A DNA stretch of 64,000 nt from Streptomyces sp. NBC_01351. GTDB lineage: Bacteria > Actinomycetota > Actinomycetes > Streptomycetales > Streptomycetaceae. Under the pieces are notes generated by a model. That model was not told the origin of the DNA and searched no databases. It worked only from the letters and a program-made list of their open reading frames with translations. The stretch lies in assembly GCF_036237315.1 (NCBI RefSeq), contig NZ_CP108356.1:5461501-5525500 (forward strand). Reading direction: 5' to 3'. Of the stretch, positions 1 through 9,471 are shown piece by piece (position 1 is the first letter of the stretch; each line of letters begins with the position of its first letter). Both the position numbers and the translations under genes were made by a program.

Positions 1-876
1 GTCGGCCAGCTTGAACTGGATGGCCTGGTTGTCGCCGATGGCCTTGCCGAAGGCGTGGCGCTCCTTCGCGTACTTCACCGACTCGTCCACGCAGCCCTGC
101 GCGAGACCGGTGGCGAGCGCCGAGATGGCGATCCGGCCCTCGTCCAGGATCCGCAGGAACTGCGCGTAGCCGCGGCCCTCCTCGCCGACGAGGTTGGCGA
201 GGGGCACCCGTACGTCGTCGAAGGACAGCTCACGGGTGTCCGAGGAGTTCCAGCCGACCTTGGAATAGGGTGCGGCCACCGTGAAGCCGGGAGTACCGGA
301 CGGGACGATGATCGAGGAGATCTCCGGGCGGCCGTCCGCCTTGCGGCCCGTCACGGCGGTGACGGTGACCAGACCGGTGATGTCCGTACCGGAGTTGGTG
401 ATGAAGCACTTCGAGCCGTTGATGACCCACTGGTCGCCCTCGCGGACGGCCGTGGTGCGGGTGCCGCCGGCGTCGGAGCCCGCGCCGGGCTCGGTCAGGC
501 CGAAGGCGCCGAGGATCTCGCCGGAGCACATCTTCGGCAGCCACTGCCGCTTCTGCTCCTCGGAGCCGAAGAGGTAGATCGGCATGGCACCGAGGGAGAC
601 CCCGGCCTCCAGGGTGATGGCGACCGAGGAGTCGACCCGGGCCAGCTCCTCCAGGGCGATGCCGAGGGCGAGGTAGTCCCCGCCCATGCCGCCGTACTCC
701 TCCGGGAAGGGCAGGCCGAACAGGCCCATGCGGCCCATCTCGGCGACGATCTCGTACGGGAACTCGTGGCGCTCGTAAAGGTCGCCGATCTTCGGCGCGA
801 TCACGTCGTGCGCGAACGCCTCGACGGTACGGCGGAGTTCCTCGTGCTCGGGGGTGAGCCGGTGGTCGAGGGACAT
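1..876 (-). CDS. acyl-CoA dehydrogenase (C-terminus cut by window edge)
   Basis: Flavin-dependent acyl-CoA dehydrogenase, last gene of the carboxylase/HMG-CoA lyase operon. 292 residues are visible of the usual 380 or so; the frame is still open at base 1. Visible: N-terminal helical domain (HEELRRTVEAFAHD), family signature FGLTEPGAGSD, and the beta domain with SKCFITNSG. The ATG at 876 has GGAG about 10 bases upstream, inside the end of the lyase gene, so translation is probably coupled. Next to methylcrotonyl-type carboxylase and HMG-CoA lyase, the likely substrate is isovaleryl-CoA or another branched-chain acyl-CoA (family and context inference). The Streptomyces acdH gene, as I remember it, sits in a similar place. 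Substrate cannot be fixed from sequence alone. Confidence 0.9.
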   Translation of the reverse strand, partial: MSLDHRLTPEHEELRRTVEAFAHDVIAPKIGDLYERHEFPYEIVAEMGRMGLFGLPFPEEYGGMGGDYLALGIALEELARVDSSVAITLEAGVSLGAMPIYLFGSEEQKRQWLPKMCSGEILGAFGLTEPGAGSDAGGTRTTAVREGDQWVINGSKCFITNSGTDITGLVTVTAVTGRKADGRPEISSIIVPSGTPGFTVAAPYSKVGWNSSDTRELSFDDVRVPLANLVGEEGRGYAQFLRILDEGRIAISALATGLAQGCVDESVKYAKERHAFGKAIGDNQAIQFKLAD

Positions 877-883
877 GTCTTCG

Positions 884-1825
884 TTACTCCTTGTGGGAGA
901 GGGCGCGGACGGTTCGGGAGGGGCTGGGCCGGCCCAGCTGTTCGGCCATCCACACGCTCGTGGCGGTGAGGGCGGTCAGATCGACCCCGGTCTCGATGCC
1001 GAGGCCGTCGAGCATCCACACCAGGTCCTCGGTGGCGAGGTTGCCGGTGGCGCTCTTCGCGTACGGGCATCCGCCGAGGCCGCCTGCGGAGGCGTCGACG
1101 GTGGTCACGCCGTGCTGGAGCGCGGCGAGGGTGTTGGAGAGGGCCTGGCCGTAGGTGTCGTGGAAGTGCACACCGATGCGGTCGGTGGTGACGCCTGCTT
1201 CGTTCAGGCCGCCGAGCAGTTCCCGGACGTGGCCGGGGGTGGCGACGCCGATGGTGTCGCCGAGGCTCAGCTCGTCACAGCCGAGGTCGAGCAACGCCTT
1301 GGCGACGGAGACCACCTGGTGGACCGGGACCGGGCCCTCCCAGGGGTCGCCGAAGCACATGGAGAGGTAGCCGCGCACGTGCGCCCCGCCCTCCTTCGCC
1401 CGGGCCACGACGGGCTCGAACATCGCGAGGGACTCGGCGACGGTCCGGTTCAGGTTGCGGGAGGCGAAGGTCTCCGTGGCCGACCCGAAGACGGCGATGC
1501 GGGTGGCCCCGAGGGCGAGCGCGCGGTCCAGGCCGCGCTCGTTCGGCACGAGGACGGGCAGGGCCGCCTCCACGTCGGCGAGCAGCGGGAACAGCTGCTC
1601 GGCGTCGGCCAGCTGGGGCACCCACTTGGGGTGCACGAAGCTGGTCGCCTCGATGGTGGTCAGGCCGGCGGCGGCGAGGCGGTGGACGAACTCCGCCTTC
1701 ACCTCCGTCGGTACGGCCGTCTTCTCGTTCTGCAGCCCGTCCCGGGCGCCGACCTCGTGGATCCGGACCCGCGGCGGCAGACCGGGTGCCGGGACGGTCA
1801 TGGGCAGGTCGCTGCCGCTGCTCAT
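884..1825 (-). CDS. hydroxymethylglutaryl-CoA lyase
   Basis: Cleaves 3-hydroxy-3-methylglutaryl-CoA to acetoacetate and acetyl-CoA, the last step of leucine breakdown. 313 residues, normal for the family. The TIM-barrel opening motif [11 protein letters not shown] is at about 24-34, the metal-binding VHFHDTYG at 219-226, and the signature loop [15 protein letters not shown] carries the catalytic cysteine at about 253. The start overlaps the stop of the upstream carboxylase alpha gene by four bases, and the dehydrogenase follows after 7 bp, so the genes are translationally coupled in one operon. No anomalies seen. Confidence 0.95.
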   Translation of the reverse strand: MSSGSDLPMTVPAPGLPPRVRIHEVGARDGLQNEKTAVPTEVKAEFVHRLAAAGLTTIEATSFVHPKWVPQLADAEQLFPLLADVEAALPVLVPNERGLDRALALGATRIAVFGSATETFASRNLNRTVAESLAMFEPVVARAKEGGAHVRGYLSMCFGDPWEGPVPVHQVVSVAKALLDLGCDELSLGDTIGVATPGHVRELLGGLNEAGVTTDRIGVHFHDTYGQALSNTLAALQHGVTTVDASAGGLGGCPYAKSATGNLATEDLVWMLDGLGIETGVDLTALTATSVWMAEQLGRPSPSRTVRALSHKE

Positions 1826-4005
1826 GCGCCCGCCTCCTCTGCCGGGGTGACGACGGCCAGGACCTGGTCCATGGCCACGGTGGAGCCGGGGGTCACGTCG
1901 AGCTCGGTGACGGTGCCGGCGTGCGGGGCGGAGATGACGTGCTCCATCTTCATCGCCTCGACGACGAGCAGACTCTGACCCGCGGTCACCTCGTCCCCGA
2001 CGGCCACCTTGACGACGGTGACGGTGCCGGGCATGGGGGCGGCCAGGGTGTTGGCCCCTGCGTGTCCGCCGCCGCTCAGGGCGGCTGCCACCGGGTCGTG
2101 GGCCTGCACGTGCCAGGAGTCGGCGTCGCGGCCGAGCCAGGTCCCCTCCGGGGAGGGGGCGTACGCGAAGCGGTGCGTGATGCCGTCCAGCTCGATGGTG
2201 AGGTGGTCGGGGGTGCGGGCCACGATCCGGGCGCGCGCCGGTGCGCTGGAGCTCTGCCCCAGACCTCCCCCAGCTACCGCTGGGGGTACCCCCAGCGCCT
2301 CAAACGCCGGCGAGGCTGGGTTTGACTCGCCGGAGTCGGAGATGAGCAGCTCGGAGTCCGTGCCGAGGGGGCGGGTACGGACCTCGACCGGGTCCTGGCC
2401 GGGAAGCCGGAAGTGATGCACCGTCCAGGCGGGGGTCCCGCCGAGGCGCCACCCGCTCGGGACGTCGAACGGGTCGACCCACCCCTCCGGCCCCGCCGGG
2501 GCGTAACCCCCCAGCCCCGCCGGCGTTTGAGGCGCGGGTCCGGGCAGAGCCCGTCCGCGGCGAAGCCGCTCATCGGCACTGCGGGAAGGGGCGGGGTGGG
2601 GGAGAGAGAGCAGCGCAGCCGCCCCGTACACCTCCGGCGGGACGCCGTCCGGGAGCAGAGAGGGCAGGTCCCGCTCCACCAGGCCCGTGTCCAGGTCGCC
2701 GGAGACGACATCCGGGTGGGCCAGCAGACGACGCAGGAAACCCGCGTTGGTCTGGACACCCAGAATCACGGTGTCCGCCAGAGCCCCCCGCAGCAAGCGC
2801 AGCGCACTGGCCCGGTCGGGGCCGTACGCGATCACCTTCGACAGCATCGGGTCGTACGTCGACCCCACCGGCACCCCGGCCGTCAGCCCGGAGTCCGTAC
2901 GGACCGCCCCGCCCGACGGCTCGGAGAGCGCGAGGACCGTACCGCCGGACGGCAAGAACCCGCGCGCCGGGTCCTCCGCGCAGACCCGGGCCTCGATCGC
3001 GTGCCCGGTCAGCGTCACGTCGGACTGGTCGAAGCCCAGCGCCTCGCCGGCCGCCACCCGGAGCTGCAGTTCCACCAGGTCCAGGCCCGTGATGAGCTCC
3101 GTCACCGGGTGCTCGACCTGGAGGCGGGTGTTCATTTCCATGAAGTAGTACGAGGACGGGTCGCCGCCCGGGACGATGAACTCCACCGTGCCCGCGCCGA
3201 CGTACCCGCACGAGCGGGCCGCGTCCACCGCCGCCGCGCCCATCGCGGCCCGGGTCTTCTCGTCGAGCAGGACCGACGGGGCCTCCTCGATCACCTTCTG
3301 GTGGCGGCGCTGCAGCGAGCACTCGCGCTCGCCCAGGTGCACGACGTTCCCGAAGGAGTCGGCGAGCACCTGGATCTCGATGTGCCGCGGCCGGTCCACC
3401 CAGCGCTCCACCAGCAGGGTGTCGTCGCCGAAGGAGGACCGCGCCTCGCGGCGGGCCGCCGCGATCTCCTCGCCCAGTACGGCCGCGTCCCGCACCAGCC
3501 GCATGCCCTTGCCGCCGCCGCCCGCAGAGGGCTTCAGCAGCACCGGCATGCCGATCTGTTCGGCGGCGGCGACCAGTTCGGCGTCGGACAGGCCGCTGCC
3601 GGAGGAGCCGGGGACCACGGGCACGCCCGCCGCCTTCACGGTCTCCTTGGCCCGGATCTTGTCGCCCATCAGGGAGATCGCGGAGGCGGGCGGCCCGATG
3701 AAGGCCAGCCCTGCCTCGGCGCAGGCGGCCGCGAAGGCCGCGTTCTCCGCGAGGAAGCCGTAGCCGGGGTGGACGGCCTGGGCCCCGGTGCGGCGGGCCG
3801 CGTCCAGGAGCCGCTCCACGGACAGGTAGCTCTCGGCGGCCGCGGCGGGGCCGATGCGGACGGCCGTGTCGGCCTCCCGTACGTGGCGCGCGTCCGCGTC
3901 CGCGTCGCTGAAGACGGCCACGGAGCGGATGCCGAGCTCCCGCAGGGTGCGGATGACGCGTACCGCGATCTCGCCGCGGTTCGCGACCAGAACAGTGCTG
4001 AACAT
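1822..4005 (-). CDS. biotin-dependent acyl-CoA carboxylase alpha subunit (BC + BCCP)
   Basis: ATP-dependent carboxylation of biotin and carboxyl transfer, probably as the alpha chain of a 3-methylcrotonyl-CoA carboxylase (inferred from HMG-CoA lyase next door). 727 residues: biotin carboxylase N-domain ([16 protein letters not shown]), ATP-grasp with the glycine-rich loop [11 protein letters not shown], then a C-terminal biotinyl domain with EAMKMEH; the biotinylated lysine is about residue 686. ATG at 4005 is preceded by GAGGA at a good distance, so the upstream in-frame GTG (4020) is not used here. Odd: the linker between the two domains contains two proline/alanine-rich stretches encoded by palindromic R1 repeats (about 2267-2325 and 2508-2545), read in frame without a stop. 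This linker region varies in the family, so function is probably kept. Confidence 0.93.
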   Translation of the reverse strand: MFSTVLVANRGEIAVRVIRTLRELGIRSVAVFSDADADARHVREADTAVRIGPAAAAESYLSVERLLDAARRTGAQAVHPGYGFLAENAAFAAACAEAGLAFIGPPASAISLMGDKIRAKETVKAAGVPVVPGSSGSGLSDAELVAAAEQIGMPVLLKPSAGGGGKGMRLVRDAAVLGEEIAAARREARSSFGDDTLLVERWVDRPRHIEIQVLADSFGNVVHLGERECSLQRRHQKVIEEAPSVLLDEKTRAAMGAAAVDAARSCGYVGAGTVEFIVPGGDPSSYYFMEMNTRLQVEHPVTELITGLDLVELQLRVAAGEALGFDQSDVTLTGHAIEARVCAEDPARGFLPSGGTVLALSEPSGGAVRTDSGLTAGVPVGSTYDPMLSKVIAYGPDRASALRLLRGALADTVILGVQTNAGFLRRLLAHPDVVSGDLDTGLVERDLPSLLPDGVPPEVYGAAALLSLPHPAPSRSADERLRRGRALPGPAPQTPAGLGGYAPAGPEGWVDPFDVPSGWRLGGTPAWTVHHFRLPGQDPVEVRTRPLGTDSELLISDSGESNPASPAFEALGVPPAVAGGGLGQSSSAPARARIVARTPDHLTIELDGITHRFAYAPSPEGTWLGRDADSWHVQAHDPVAAALSGGGHAGANTLAAPMPGTVTVVKVAVGDEVTAGQSLLVVEAMKMEHVISAPHAGTVTELDVTPGSTVAMDQVLAVVTPAEEAGA
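2262..2330. repeat. R1 palindromic repeat, half-element, in frame inside carboxylase alpha
   Basis: A perfect 8-bp hairpin (CCCCCAGC/GCTGGGGG, 2267-2286) is followed by the R1 core GCGCCTCAAACGCCGG (2295-2310) and GAGGCTGGGTT. The same core occurs near 2520, 7251, 7310, 44304 and 44415. On the coding strand it reads through as NPASPAFEA, the same peptide as in the iolB copy. Confidence 0.8.
2500..2585. repeat. R1 palindromic repeat, opposite half-element, in frame inside carboxylase alpha
   Basis: The R1 core in the other orientation (CCGGCGTTTGAGG, around 2520-2532) with the GCGCGGGTCCGGGCAGAGCC flank typical of the full element. It is translated on the minus strand as [11 protein letters not shown]. 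About 170 bp of normal transferase-linker coding sequence (…[13 protein letters not shown]…) separates it from the other half-element. Confidence 0.75.
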
Positions 4006-4021
4006 CAGTGAGTTCCTCACG

Positions 4022-5638
4022 TCACATACGGAAGATGCCGAAGCCCGAGTCGCCCAGCGGGGCGTTCGCGCACGCGGTCAGGGCCAGTCCCAGCACCTGC
4101 CGGGTCTCCATCGGGTCGATGACCCCGTCGTCCCACAGCCGCGCCGTGGCGTAGTAGGCGTTGCCCTGCTCCTCGTACTGCGCGCGGACCGGGGCCTTGA
4201 AGGCCTCCTCGTCCTCGGCCGGCCACTCCTGGCCCGCGCCCTCGATCTGGTCGCGCTTGACCGTGGCCAGGACGGAGGCCGCCTGCTCGCCGCCCATGAC
4301 GGAGATCTTGGCGTTCGGCCACATCCACAGGAAGCGCGGCGAGTACGCCCGGCCGCACATCGAGTAGTTGCCGGCGCCGTACGAGCCGCCGACCACCACG
4401 GTCAGCTTCGGCACCCGGGCGCAGGCCACGGCCGTGACCATCTTGGCGCCGTGCTTGGCGATGCCGCCCGCCTCGTAGTCGCGGCCGACCATGAAGCCCG
4501 AGATGTTCTGGAGGAAGAGGAGCGGGATGCCGCGCTGGTCGCACAGCTCGATGAAGTGGGCGCCCTTCTGCGCGGATTCGGAGAAGAGGATGCCGTTGTT
4601 GGCGATGATCCCGACCGGGTGGCCGTGGATCCGCGCGAAGCCGGTGACGAGCGTCTGCCCGTACTCCGCCTTGAACTCCTGGAAGCGGGAGCCGTCCACG
4701 ACCCGGGCGATGATCTCGCGGGCGTCGTAGGGGGTGCGGGAGTCGACGGGGACCGCGCCGTACAGCCCGTACGGGTCCACCTTCGGCTCCTCGGGAGCCT
4801 CGACCGACCAGGGCAGGGCCCCGCGGTCGGGCAGGGTCGCCACGATGTTCCGTACGATCCGCAGCGCGTGCGCGTCGTCCTCCGCGAGGTGGTCCGTCAC
4901 GCCGGAGACACGGCTGTGCACCTCGCCGCCGCCGAGCTCCTCGGCCGTGACCACCTCGCCGGTGGCGGCCTTCACCAGCGGCGGGCCGCCGAGGAAGATC
5001 GTGCCCTGGCCGCGGACGATGACGGCCTCGTCGCTCATCGCCGGGACGTACGCGCCGCCCGCCGTGCAGGAGCCGAGGACGGCCGCGATCTGCGGGATGC
5101 CGGCGCCCGACATGCGGGCCTGGTTGTAGAAGATGCGGCCGAAGTGCTCCCGGTCGGGGAAGACCTCGTCCTGCATGGGCAGGAAGGCGCCGCCCGAGTC
5201 GACCAGGTAGAGGCAGGGGAGACGGTTCTCCAGGGCCACCTCCTGGGCGCGGAGGTGCTTCTTGACGGTCATCGGGTAGTACGTGCCGCCCTTGACGGTG
5301 GCGTCGTTCGCGACGATCACGCACTCGCGGCCGCTGACCCGGCCGATGCCCGCGATGACCCCGGCGGCGGGGGCCGCGCCCCCGTACATGCCCTCGGCGG
5401 CCAGCGGGGCCAGCTCCAGGAAGGGGGAACCGGGGTCGAGGAGGGCGTCCACGCGGTCGCGGGGGAGGAGCTTCCCGCGGGCGGTGTGGCGGGCGCGGGC
5501 CTTCTCGCCGCCACCGAGGCGGGCCGCTTCGAGTCGGGCGCGCAGCCCCTCGGCGAGCTCGCGGTGGGCGGCCTCGTTGGTCCGCCAGGCCTCGGACGCC
5601 GGGTCCGCGGCGGTCGTCAGCACTGGTGCCTGCTGCAT
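4022..5638 (-). CDS. acyl-CoA carboxylase beta subunit (carboxyltransferase)
   Basis: Transfers the carboxyl group from biotin to the acyl-CoA; partner of the alpha subunit just downstream (16-bp gap). 538 residues, usual size for methylcrotonyl-CoA carboxylase beta or AccD1. The two crotonase-like carboxyltransferase domains are clear: [17 protein letters not shown] near residue 55, [21 protein letters not shown] near 130, the oxyanion-loop region [14 protein letters not shown] near 190, then [13 protein letters not shown] and [20 protein letters not shown] in the C-domain. First gene of the operon, divergent from a TetR gene, with two operator-like palindromes in the 108-bp gap. The substrate (methylcrotonyl-CoA) is inferred from neighbours. 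Confidence 0.94.
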   Translation of the reverse strand: MQQAPVLTTAADPASEAWRTNEAAHRELAEGLRARLEAARLGGGEKARARHTARGKLLPRDRVDALLDPGSPFLELAPLAAEGMYGGAAPAAGVIAGIGRVSGRECVIVANDATVKGGTYYPMTVKKHLRAQEVALENRLPCLYLVDSGGAFLPMQDEVFPDREHFGRIFYNQARMSGAGIPQIAAVLGSCTAGGAYVPAMSDEAVIVRGQGTIFLGGPPLVKAATGEVVTAEELGGGEVHSRVSGVTDHLAEDDAHALRIVRNIVATLPDRGALPWSVEAPEEPKVDPYGLYGAVPVDSRTPYDAREIIARVVDGSRFQEFKAEYGQTLVTGFARIHGHPVGIIANNGILFSESAQKGAHFIELCDQRGIPLLFLQNISGFMVGRDYEAGGIAKHGAKMVTAVACARVPKLTVVVGGSYGAGNYSMCGRAYSPRFLWMWPNAKISVMGGEQAASVLATVKRDQIEGAGQEWPAEDEEAFKAPVRAQYEEQGNAYYATARLWDDGVIDPMETRQVLGLALTACANAPLGDSGFGIFRM

Positions 5639-5676
5639 CGGTCGAGCTCCCTTGCTCGGTCCACACTGTGCACACT

Positions 5677-5692
5677 GTTAATGGTCGTTAAC
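5677..5692. promoter_or_regulatory. operator-like imperfect palindrome (GTTAA…TTAAC), copy 1
   Basis: Sixteen bases with perfect GTTAA/TTAAC ends, 39-54 bp upstream of the carboxylase beta start, in the gap shared with the TetR gene. It resembles the second site at 5707-5724 and is AT-rich for this genome. Likely bound by the adjacent TetR protein (inference). Confidence 0.55.
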
Positions 5693-5706
5693 GTGTATGG
5701 GCCTTA

Positions 5707-5724
5707 GGTTAACGAGCGCTAACC
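5707..5724. promoter_or_regulatory. operator-like imperfect palindrome (GGTTA…TAACC), copy 2
   Basis: Eighteen bases, 14 of them symmetric, with GGTTA/TAACC ends, 23 bp before the TetR ATG. Together with copy 1 this suggests one regulator controlling both its own gene and the catabolic operon (inference). Confidence 0.55.
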
Positions 5725-5746
5725 GCCCTGTCTAGAATGGATTCCC

Positions 5747-6325
5747 ATGAGCACCAGAGCGGCCGCCCCGACCCGACGCGAGCAGATCCTCAGTGAGGCC
5801 GCCCGCCTCTTCGCAGCGCGCGGATTCCACGGCGTCGGCGTCGACGAGATAGGGGCCGCGGTGGGCATCAGCGGCCCCGGCCTGTACCGGCACTTCGCGG
5901 GCAAGGACGCGATGCTCGCCGAGCTGCTCGTCGGGATCAGCGAGCGGCTGCTCACGGGCGGGCGCGTCCGCGTGGACGAAGCCGTCGGGGATCCGGCGGC
6001 CCTCCTCTCCTCCCTCATCGACGGGCACATCGACTTCGCCCTCGACGACCGGGCGCTGATCACCCTGCACGACCGGGAGCTCGACCGGCTGCGGGAGGCC
6101 GACCGCAAGCTCGTGCGCCAGCTCCAGCGCCAGTACGTGGAGCTGTGGGTGGAGGCCGTGCGCCGGCTGCACCCCGGGGTCGGCGAGGCCGAGGTACGGG
6201 TCTCCGTGCACGCGGTCTTCGGCCTGCTGAACTCCACCCCGCACCTGGCGGCCCTCGGGCGGGAGGCGACGGAGTCGCTGCTGCGGCGGCTCGCGCACGG
6301 GGCGTTCGGAGCGCTGTCGGAGTGA
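5747..6325 (+). CDS. TetR family transcriptional regulator
   Basis: 192-residue TetR-type repressor. The helix-turn-helix is at about 11-55 (REQILSEAARLF…GVDEIGAAVGIS…GLYRHFAGKDAML); the C-terminal ligand domain is unassigned. Divergent from the carboxylase/HMG-CoA lyase operon with two related palindromes between the start codons, so it most likely represses that operon and itself, with an acyl-CoA intermediate as probable inducer (inference from family and location). Comparable regulators of leucine and acyl-CoA pathways occur across actinobacteria. ATG at 5747 is the only start that keeps the full HTH. Confidence 0.9.
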   Translation: MSTRAAAPTRREQILSEAARLFAARGFHGVGVDEIGAAVGISGPGLYRHFAGKDAMLAELLVGISERLLTGGRVRVDEAVGDPAALLSSLIDGHIDFALDDRALITLHDRELDRLREADRKLVRQLQRQYVELWVEAVRRLHPGVGEAEVRVSVHAVFGLLNSTPHLAALGREATESLLRRLAHGAFGALSE

Positions 6326-6390
6326 GCGGGCGCGGCCGCGGGTCCCGCCGAGTGGAATGGACGCGCCGCCTCCGCCCGGGCGGCGGCAGA

Positions 6391-7203
6391 ATGGCCCGTA
6401 TGCCGAAGCCGATAGAGACGCCCGTACCGAGCCGTGCAGAACTCATCGACCACCTGGTCCGCACGCGGATCGCGGGGCAGGTCGCCACGCCGCGCGAGAA
6501 CAACCTCTCCCACTACCGCAAGCTCGCCAACGGCGACCGGCACTACTGGCTCGGCCTGGAGCTGGGCGACCGCTGGACCGACGAGCAGGACGTACTGGCG
6601 GTGATGGCCGAACGCGTGGGCGTCGTGGACGACCCGACGCACCGCGTCGGCCAGGACACCATCGACCCCGAGCTGACCGTGGCCGGCCTGGACCGGATGG
6701 CCGCGCGGCTGCGAAAGGCGGCCCTGGACCGGCAGAGCGTGCTGTTCGCCACCGGGCACCCGGGCGGGCTGCTGGACGTCCACCGGGCCACGGCCTCGGC
6801 CCTGCGCGCCGCGGGCTGCGAGATCGTCGTCATCCCCGCGGGGCTCGTCGCGGACGAGGGCTCGGTGTGGCAGTTCGCGGACGTCGCCGTGATGGAGCGG
6901 GGCGCGACGCTGTGGCACACCCACTCGCCGGAGCCGATGGCCGCGATCCTGGACGGGCTGGCGGCGGCGGGCCGCCCGCAGCCGGACCTGGTCGTCGCCG
7001 ACCACGGCTGGGCGGGGTGCGCGGCGCAGCGCGGCCTGGACGCGGTGGGCTACGCGGACTGCAACGACCCCGCGCTGTTCCTCGGCGAGGCGGAGGGCAC
7101 CCTCCAGGTGGCGGTCCCCCTGGACGACCACGTCCGCGACCCGCGGTTCTACGACCCGATGGTGGCGTACCTCCTGGCCGCCGCCGGTCTCCTGGAGTCG
7201 TAG
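6391..7203 (+). CDS. putative phosphatase-family protein, function uncertain
   Basis: 270 residues from ATG 6391; another ATG three codons later is equally possible. The protein looks conserved and complete: an N-terminal ENNLSHYRKLANGDRHYWLGL block, a central IVVIPAGLVADEGS, and a C-terminal half with DLVVADHGWAGCAAQRG and GYADCNDPALFLGEAEG. I recall such proteins being annotated simply as 'phosphatase' in Streptomyces; no classical phosphatase motif (HAD, CX5R, DxH) convinced me. No signal peptide or membrane segment. It follows the TetR gene by 65 bp on the same strand and could be co-transcribed. It ends just before a large R1 hairpin that probably terminates it. Confidence 0.75.
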   Translation: MARMPKPIETPVPSRAELIDHLVRTRIAGQVATPRENNLSHYRKLANGDRHYWLGLELGDRWTDEQDVLAVMAERVGVVDDPTHRVGQDTIDPELTVAGLDRMAARLRKAALDRQSVLFATGHPGGLLDVHRATASALRAAGCEIVVIPAGLVADEGSVWQFADVAVMERGATLWHTHSPEPMAAILDGLAAAGRPQPDLVVADHGWAGCAAQRGLDAVGYADCNDPALFLGEAEGTLQVAVPLDDHVRDPRFYDPMVAYLLAAAGLLES

Positions 7204-7245
7204 CCGCCGGGCCGCGCCTCAAAGATCCGGGGCTCCGCTCCGTAC

Positions 7246-7324
7246 CCCGCTCCTCAAACGCCGGAGGGGCTGGATTTCGGCCGAGGTCAGCCACATCCAG
7301 CCCCTCCGGCGTTTGAGGAGCGGG
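7246..7324. repeat. complete R1 palindromic repeat; probable bidirectional terminator
   Basis: Perfect inverted repeat with 30-base arms (7246-7275 and 7295-7324) and a 19-base loop. The core reads CTCCTCAAACGCCGGAGG. GC-rich flanks on each side (around 7228-7242 and 7325-7342) carry GGCTCCGC or GGCGGAGCC, as in the iolB copy. It lies between the convergent genes ending at 7203 (+) and 7401 (-), so it can act as a terminator for both. Confidence 0.85.
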
Positions 7325-7400
7325 CCTGGGCGGAGCCCAGGTGCCGCGGAGCGGCATGGCTGGGCGGAGCCCCCGGGACCTGGCGTTTCCGAATGTCCGC

Positions 7401-8279
7401 TTATCGGCGCGGAACGCGTACGACACCCTCCTGGATGACCGTCACGGCGAGGCGGCCGTCCTGGGTCCAGATGCGGGCCTGGCCGAGGCCGCGGCCCGCC
7501 GCCGCCGAAGGCGACTCCTGGTCGTACAGCAGCCATTCGTCCGCGCGGAAGGGCCGGTGGAACCACATCGCGTGGTCCAGCGAGGCCCCGACCACGTCGC
7601 CGACCGCCCAGCCGCCCCGGCCGTGCGCGAGCAGCACCGAGTCGAGCAGGGTCATGTCGGACACGTACGTGGCCAGACAGGTGTGCAGCAGCGGGTCGTC
7701 GCTCTCCAGCTTGTCGGCGGTACGGAACCAGACCTGCGTGTGGGGTTCGATGGGCTCCCCGACGCTGCCCCACGGCGGGGTCGTCGCGTACCGCAGGTCC
7801 ACCGCGCCGCGCGCGTCGATCAGCCGCTCCACGACGCCCGGGTCGCGGAAGACGTCCCGGTACGCGGGCAGGGACTGCTCCGCCGTCGGCAGGGACTCAG
7901 GGTCCGGGGCGGCGGGCATGGCGGCCTGGTGGTCGAGGCCTTCCTCGTACGTCTGGAACGACGCGGAGAGGTGGAAGATCGGCTGGCCGTGCTGGACGGC
8001 GACCACCCGGCGGGTGGTGAAGGAGCGCCCGTCGCGGATCCGGTCCACCGAGTAGACGATGGGCGCGCCCGCGTCGCCGGCGCGCAGGAAGTACGAGTGC
8101 AGCGAGTGCGCGGTGCGGTCCTCGGGCACGGTCCGGCCGGCCGCGACGAGCGCCTGGGCCGCGACCTGACCGCCGAAGACGCGCGGTACCAGCGAAGGGC
8201 GGCTGGTACCGCGGAAGATGTTCTCCTCGATCTGCTCGAGGTCGAGCAGATCGAGGAGCGTCGTCAGTGCCTCGTTCAT
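7401..8279 (-). CDS. tesB: acyl-CoA thioesterase II (TesB family)
   Basis: Hydrolyses medium- and long-chain acyl-CoA to free acid and CoA. 292 residues, a double hot-dog protein of normal length. Recognised by the N-terminal LLDLEQIEENIFRG, FGGQVAAQALVAAGRTV, the HSLHSYFLRAGD block, DRIRDGRSFTTRRVVAVQ, and the C-terminal hot-dog with YVSDMTLLDSVLLAHG and LDHAMWFHRPFRADEWLLYD. It sits beside acyl-CoA dehydrogenase genes, in keeping with fatty-acid turnover. The ATG at 8279 lacks a strong ribosome site, but no better start exists. Confidence 0.93.
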   Translation of the reverse strand: MNEALTTLLDLLDLEQIEENIFRGTSRPSLVPRVFGGQVAAQALVAAGRTVPEDRTAHSLHSYFLRAGDAGAPIVYSVDRIRDGRSFTTRRVVAVQHGQPIFHLSASFQTYEEGLDHQAAMPAAPDPESLPTAEQSLPAYRDVFRDPGVVERLIDARGAVDLRYATTPPWGSVGEPIEPHTQVWFRTADKLESDDPLLHTCLATYVSDMTLLDSVLLAHGRGGWAVGDVVGASLDHAMWFHRPFRADEWLLYDQESPSAAAGRGLGQARIWTQDGRLAVTVIQEGVVRVPRR

Positions 8280-8313
8280 GGGGGAAGAGTAAGTGCCGTG
8301 ACCGAAGTCGGAC

Positions 8314-9471
8314 TTACAGGCCCATCGACTTGGCGATGATGGACTTCATGACCTCGCTGGTGCCGCCGTAGATGCGGTTCACGCGGTTGTCGGCGTACAG
8401 GCGGGCGATCGGGTACTCGTTCATGTAGCCGTAACCGCCGTGCAGCTGGAGGCACTTGTCGATCACGCGGTGCGCGACCTCGGTGCAGAACAGCTTCGCG
8501 GACGCGGCCTCGGCGGCGGTCAGCTCGCCGGCGTCCAGGGCTTCCAGGGCGCGGTCGGCGACGGCCTCGGCGGCGTCCACCTCGGCCTGGCAGGCGGCCA
8601 GTTCGAACTTGGTGTTCTGGAAGTGCGCGACCGGCTTGCCGAAGACGGTGCGGTCGGTCACGTACTGCTGCGCGAACCGGACGGCGGCCTTGGCCTGCGC
8701 GTACGCGCCGAAGGCGATGCCCCAGCGCTCGGACGGCAGGTTGGCGCCGAGGTAGTAGAAGCCCTTGTTCTCCTCGCCGAGCAGGTCCTCGACCGGCACC
8801 TTCACGTCGACGAACGCCAGCTCGGCGGTGTCGGAGGTGCGCAGGCCGAGCTTGTCCAGCTTGCGGCCGATGGAGTAGCCCTCGGACTTGGTGTCCACGG
8901 CGAAGAGGGAGATGCCGAAGCGGCGGTCCTCGGCCGTCGGGGCGGAGGTGCGGGCGCAGACGATCACGCGGTCGGCGTGGACGCCACCGGTGATGAAGGT
9001 CTTGGAGCCGTTGAGGACGTAGTGCGTGCCGTCCTCGGAGAGCTTGGCGGTGGTCTTCATGCCCGCGACGTCGGAGCCGGTGCCCGGCTCGGTCATCGCG
9101 AGGGCCCACATCTCCTCACCGGTGACGAACTTCTCGAGGTAACGCTTCTTCTGCTCGTCGTTGGCGAGCATCTTGATGTAGGGGAGCGCCAGCAGCACGT
9201 GCACGCCGGAACCGCCGAACTGGACGCCCGCGCGCGAGGTCTCTTCGTAGAGCACGGCCTCGAACTTGTGCGTGTCCAGGCCGGCGCCGCCGAACTCCTC
9301 GGGGACGTTGATCCCGAAGATGCCCAGCTCGCCGAGCTTGTAGTAGAAGTCGCGCGGAGCCTGGCCCGCGGCGAACCACTCGTCGTAGACGGGGACGACC
9401 TCGGCCTCGATGAAGGCCCGGATGGTCTCGCGGAACGCCTCGTGGTCCTCGGTAAAGACGGTACGGCGCAC
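8314..9471 (-). CDS. acyl-CoA dehydrogenase
   Basis: FAD-dependent alpha,beta-dehydrogenation of acyl-CoA. 385 residues, full length. Visible: HEAFRETIRAFIEAEVVP near the N-terminus, ALAMTEPGTGSDVAGM (flavin/substrate signature, about 125-140), NGSKTFITGG, and the C-terminal helical domain ending in LQLHGGYGYMNEYPIARLYADNRVNRIYGGTSEVMK. GTG start at 9471, with an AAAGGGGAG ribosome site on the minus strand. The promoter region holds an AAGCGCTT-centred palindrome. Distinct from the dehydrogenase at the left edge; exact chain-length preference unknown. Confidence 0.93.
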   Translation of the reverse strand: MRRTVFTEDHEAFRETIRAFIEAEVVPVYDEWFAAGQAPRDFYYKLGELGIFGINVPEEFGGAGLDTHKFEAVLYEETSRAGVQFGGSGVHVLLALPYIKMLANDEQKKRYLEKFVTGEEMWALAMTEPGTGSDVAGMKTTAKLSEDGTHYVLNGSKTFITGGVHADRVIVCARTSAPTAEDRRFGISLFAVDTKSEGYSIGRKLDKLGLRTSDTAELAFVDVKVPVEDLLGEENKGFYYLGANLPSERWGIAFGAYAQAKAAVRFAQQYVTDRTVFGKPVAHFQNTKFELAACQAEVDAAEAVADRALEALDAGELTAAEAASAKLFCTEVAHRVIDKCLQLHGGYGYMNEYPIARLYADNRVNRIYGGTSEVMKSIIAKSMGL

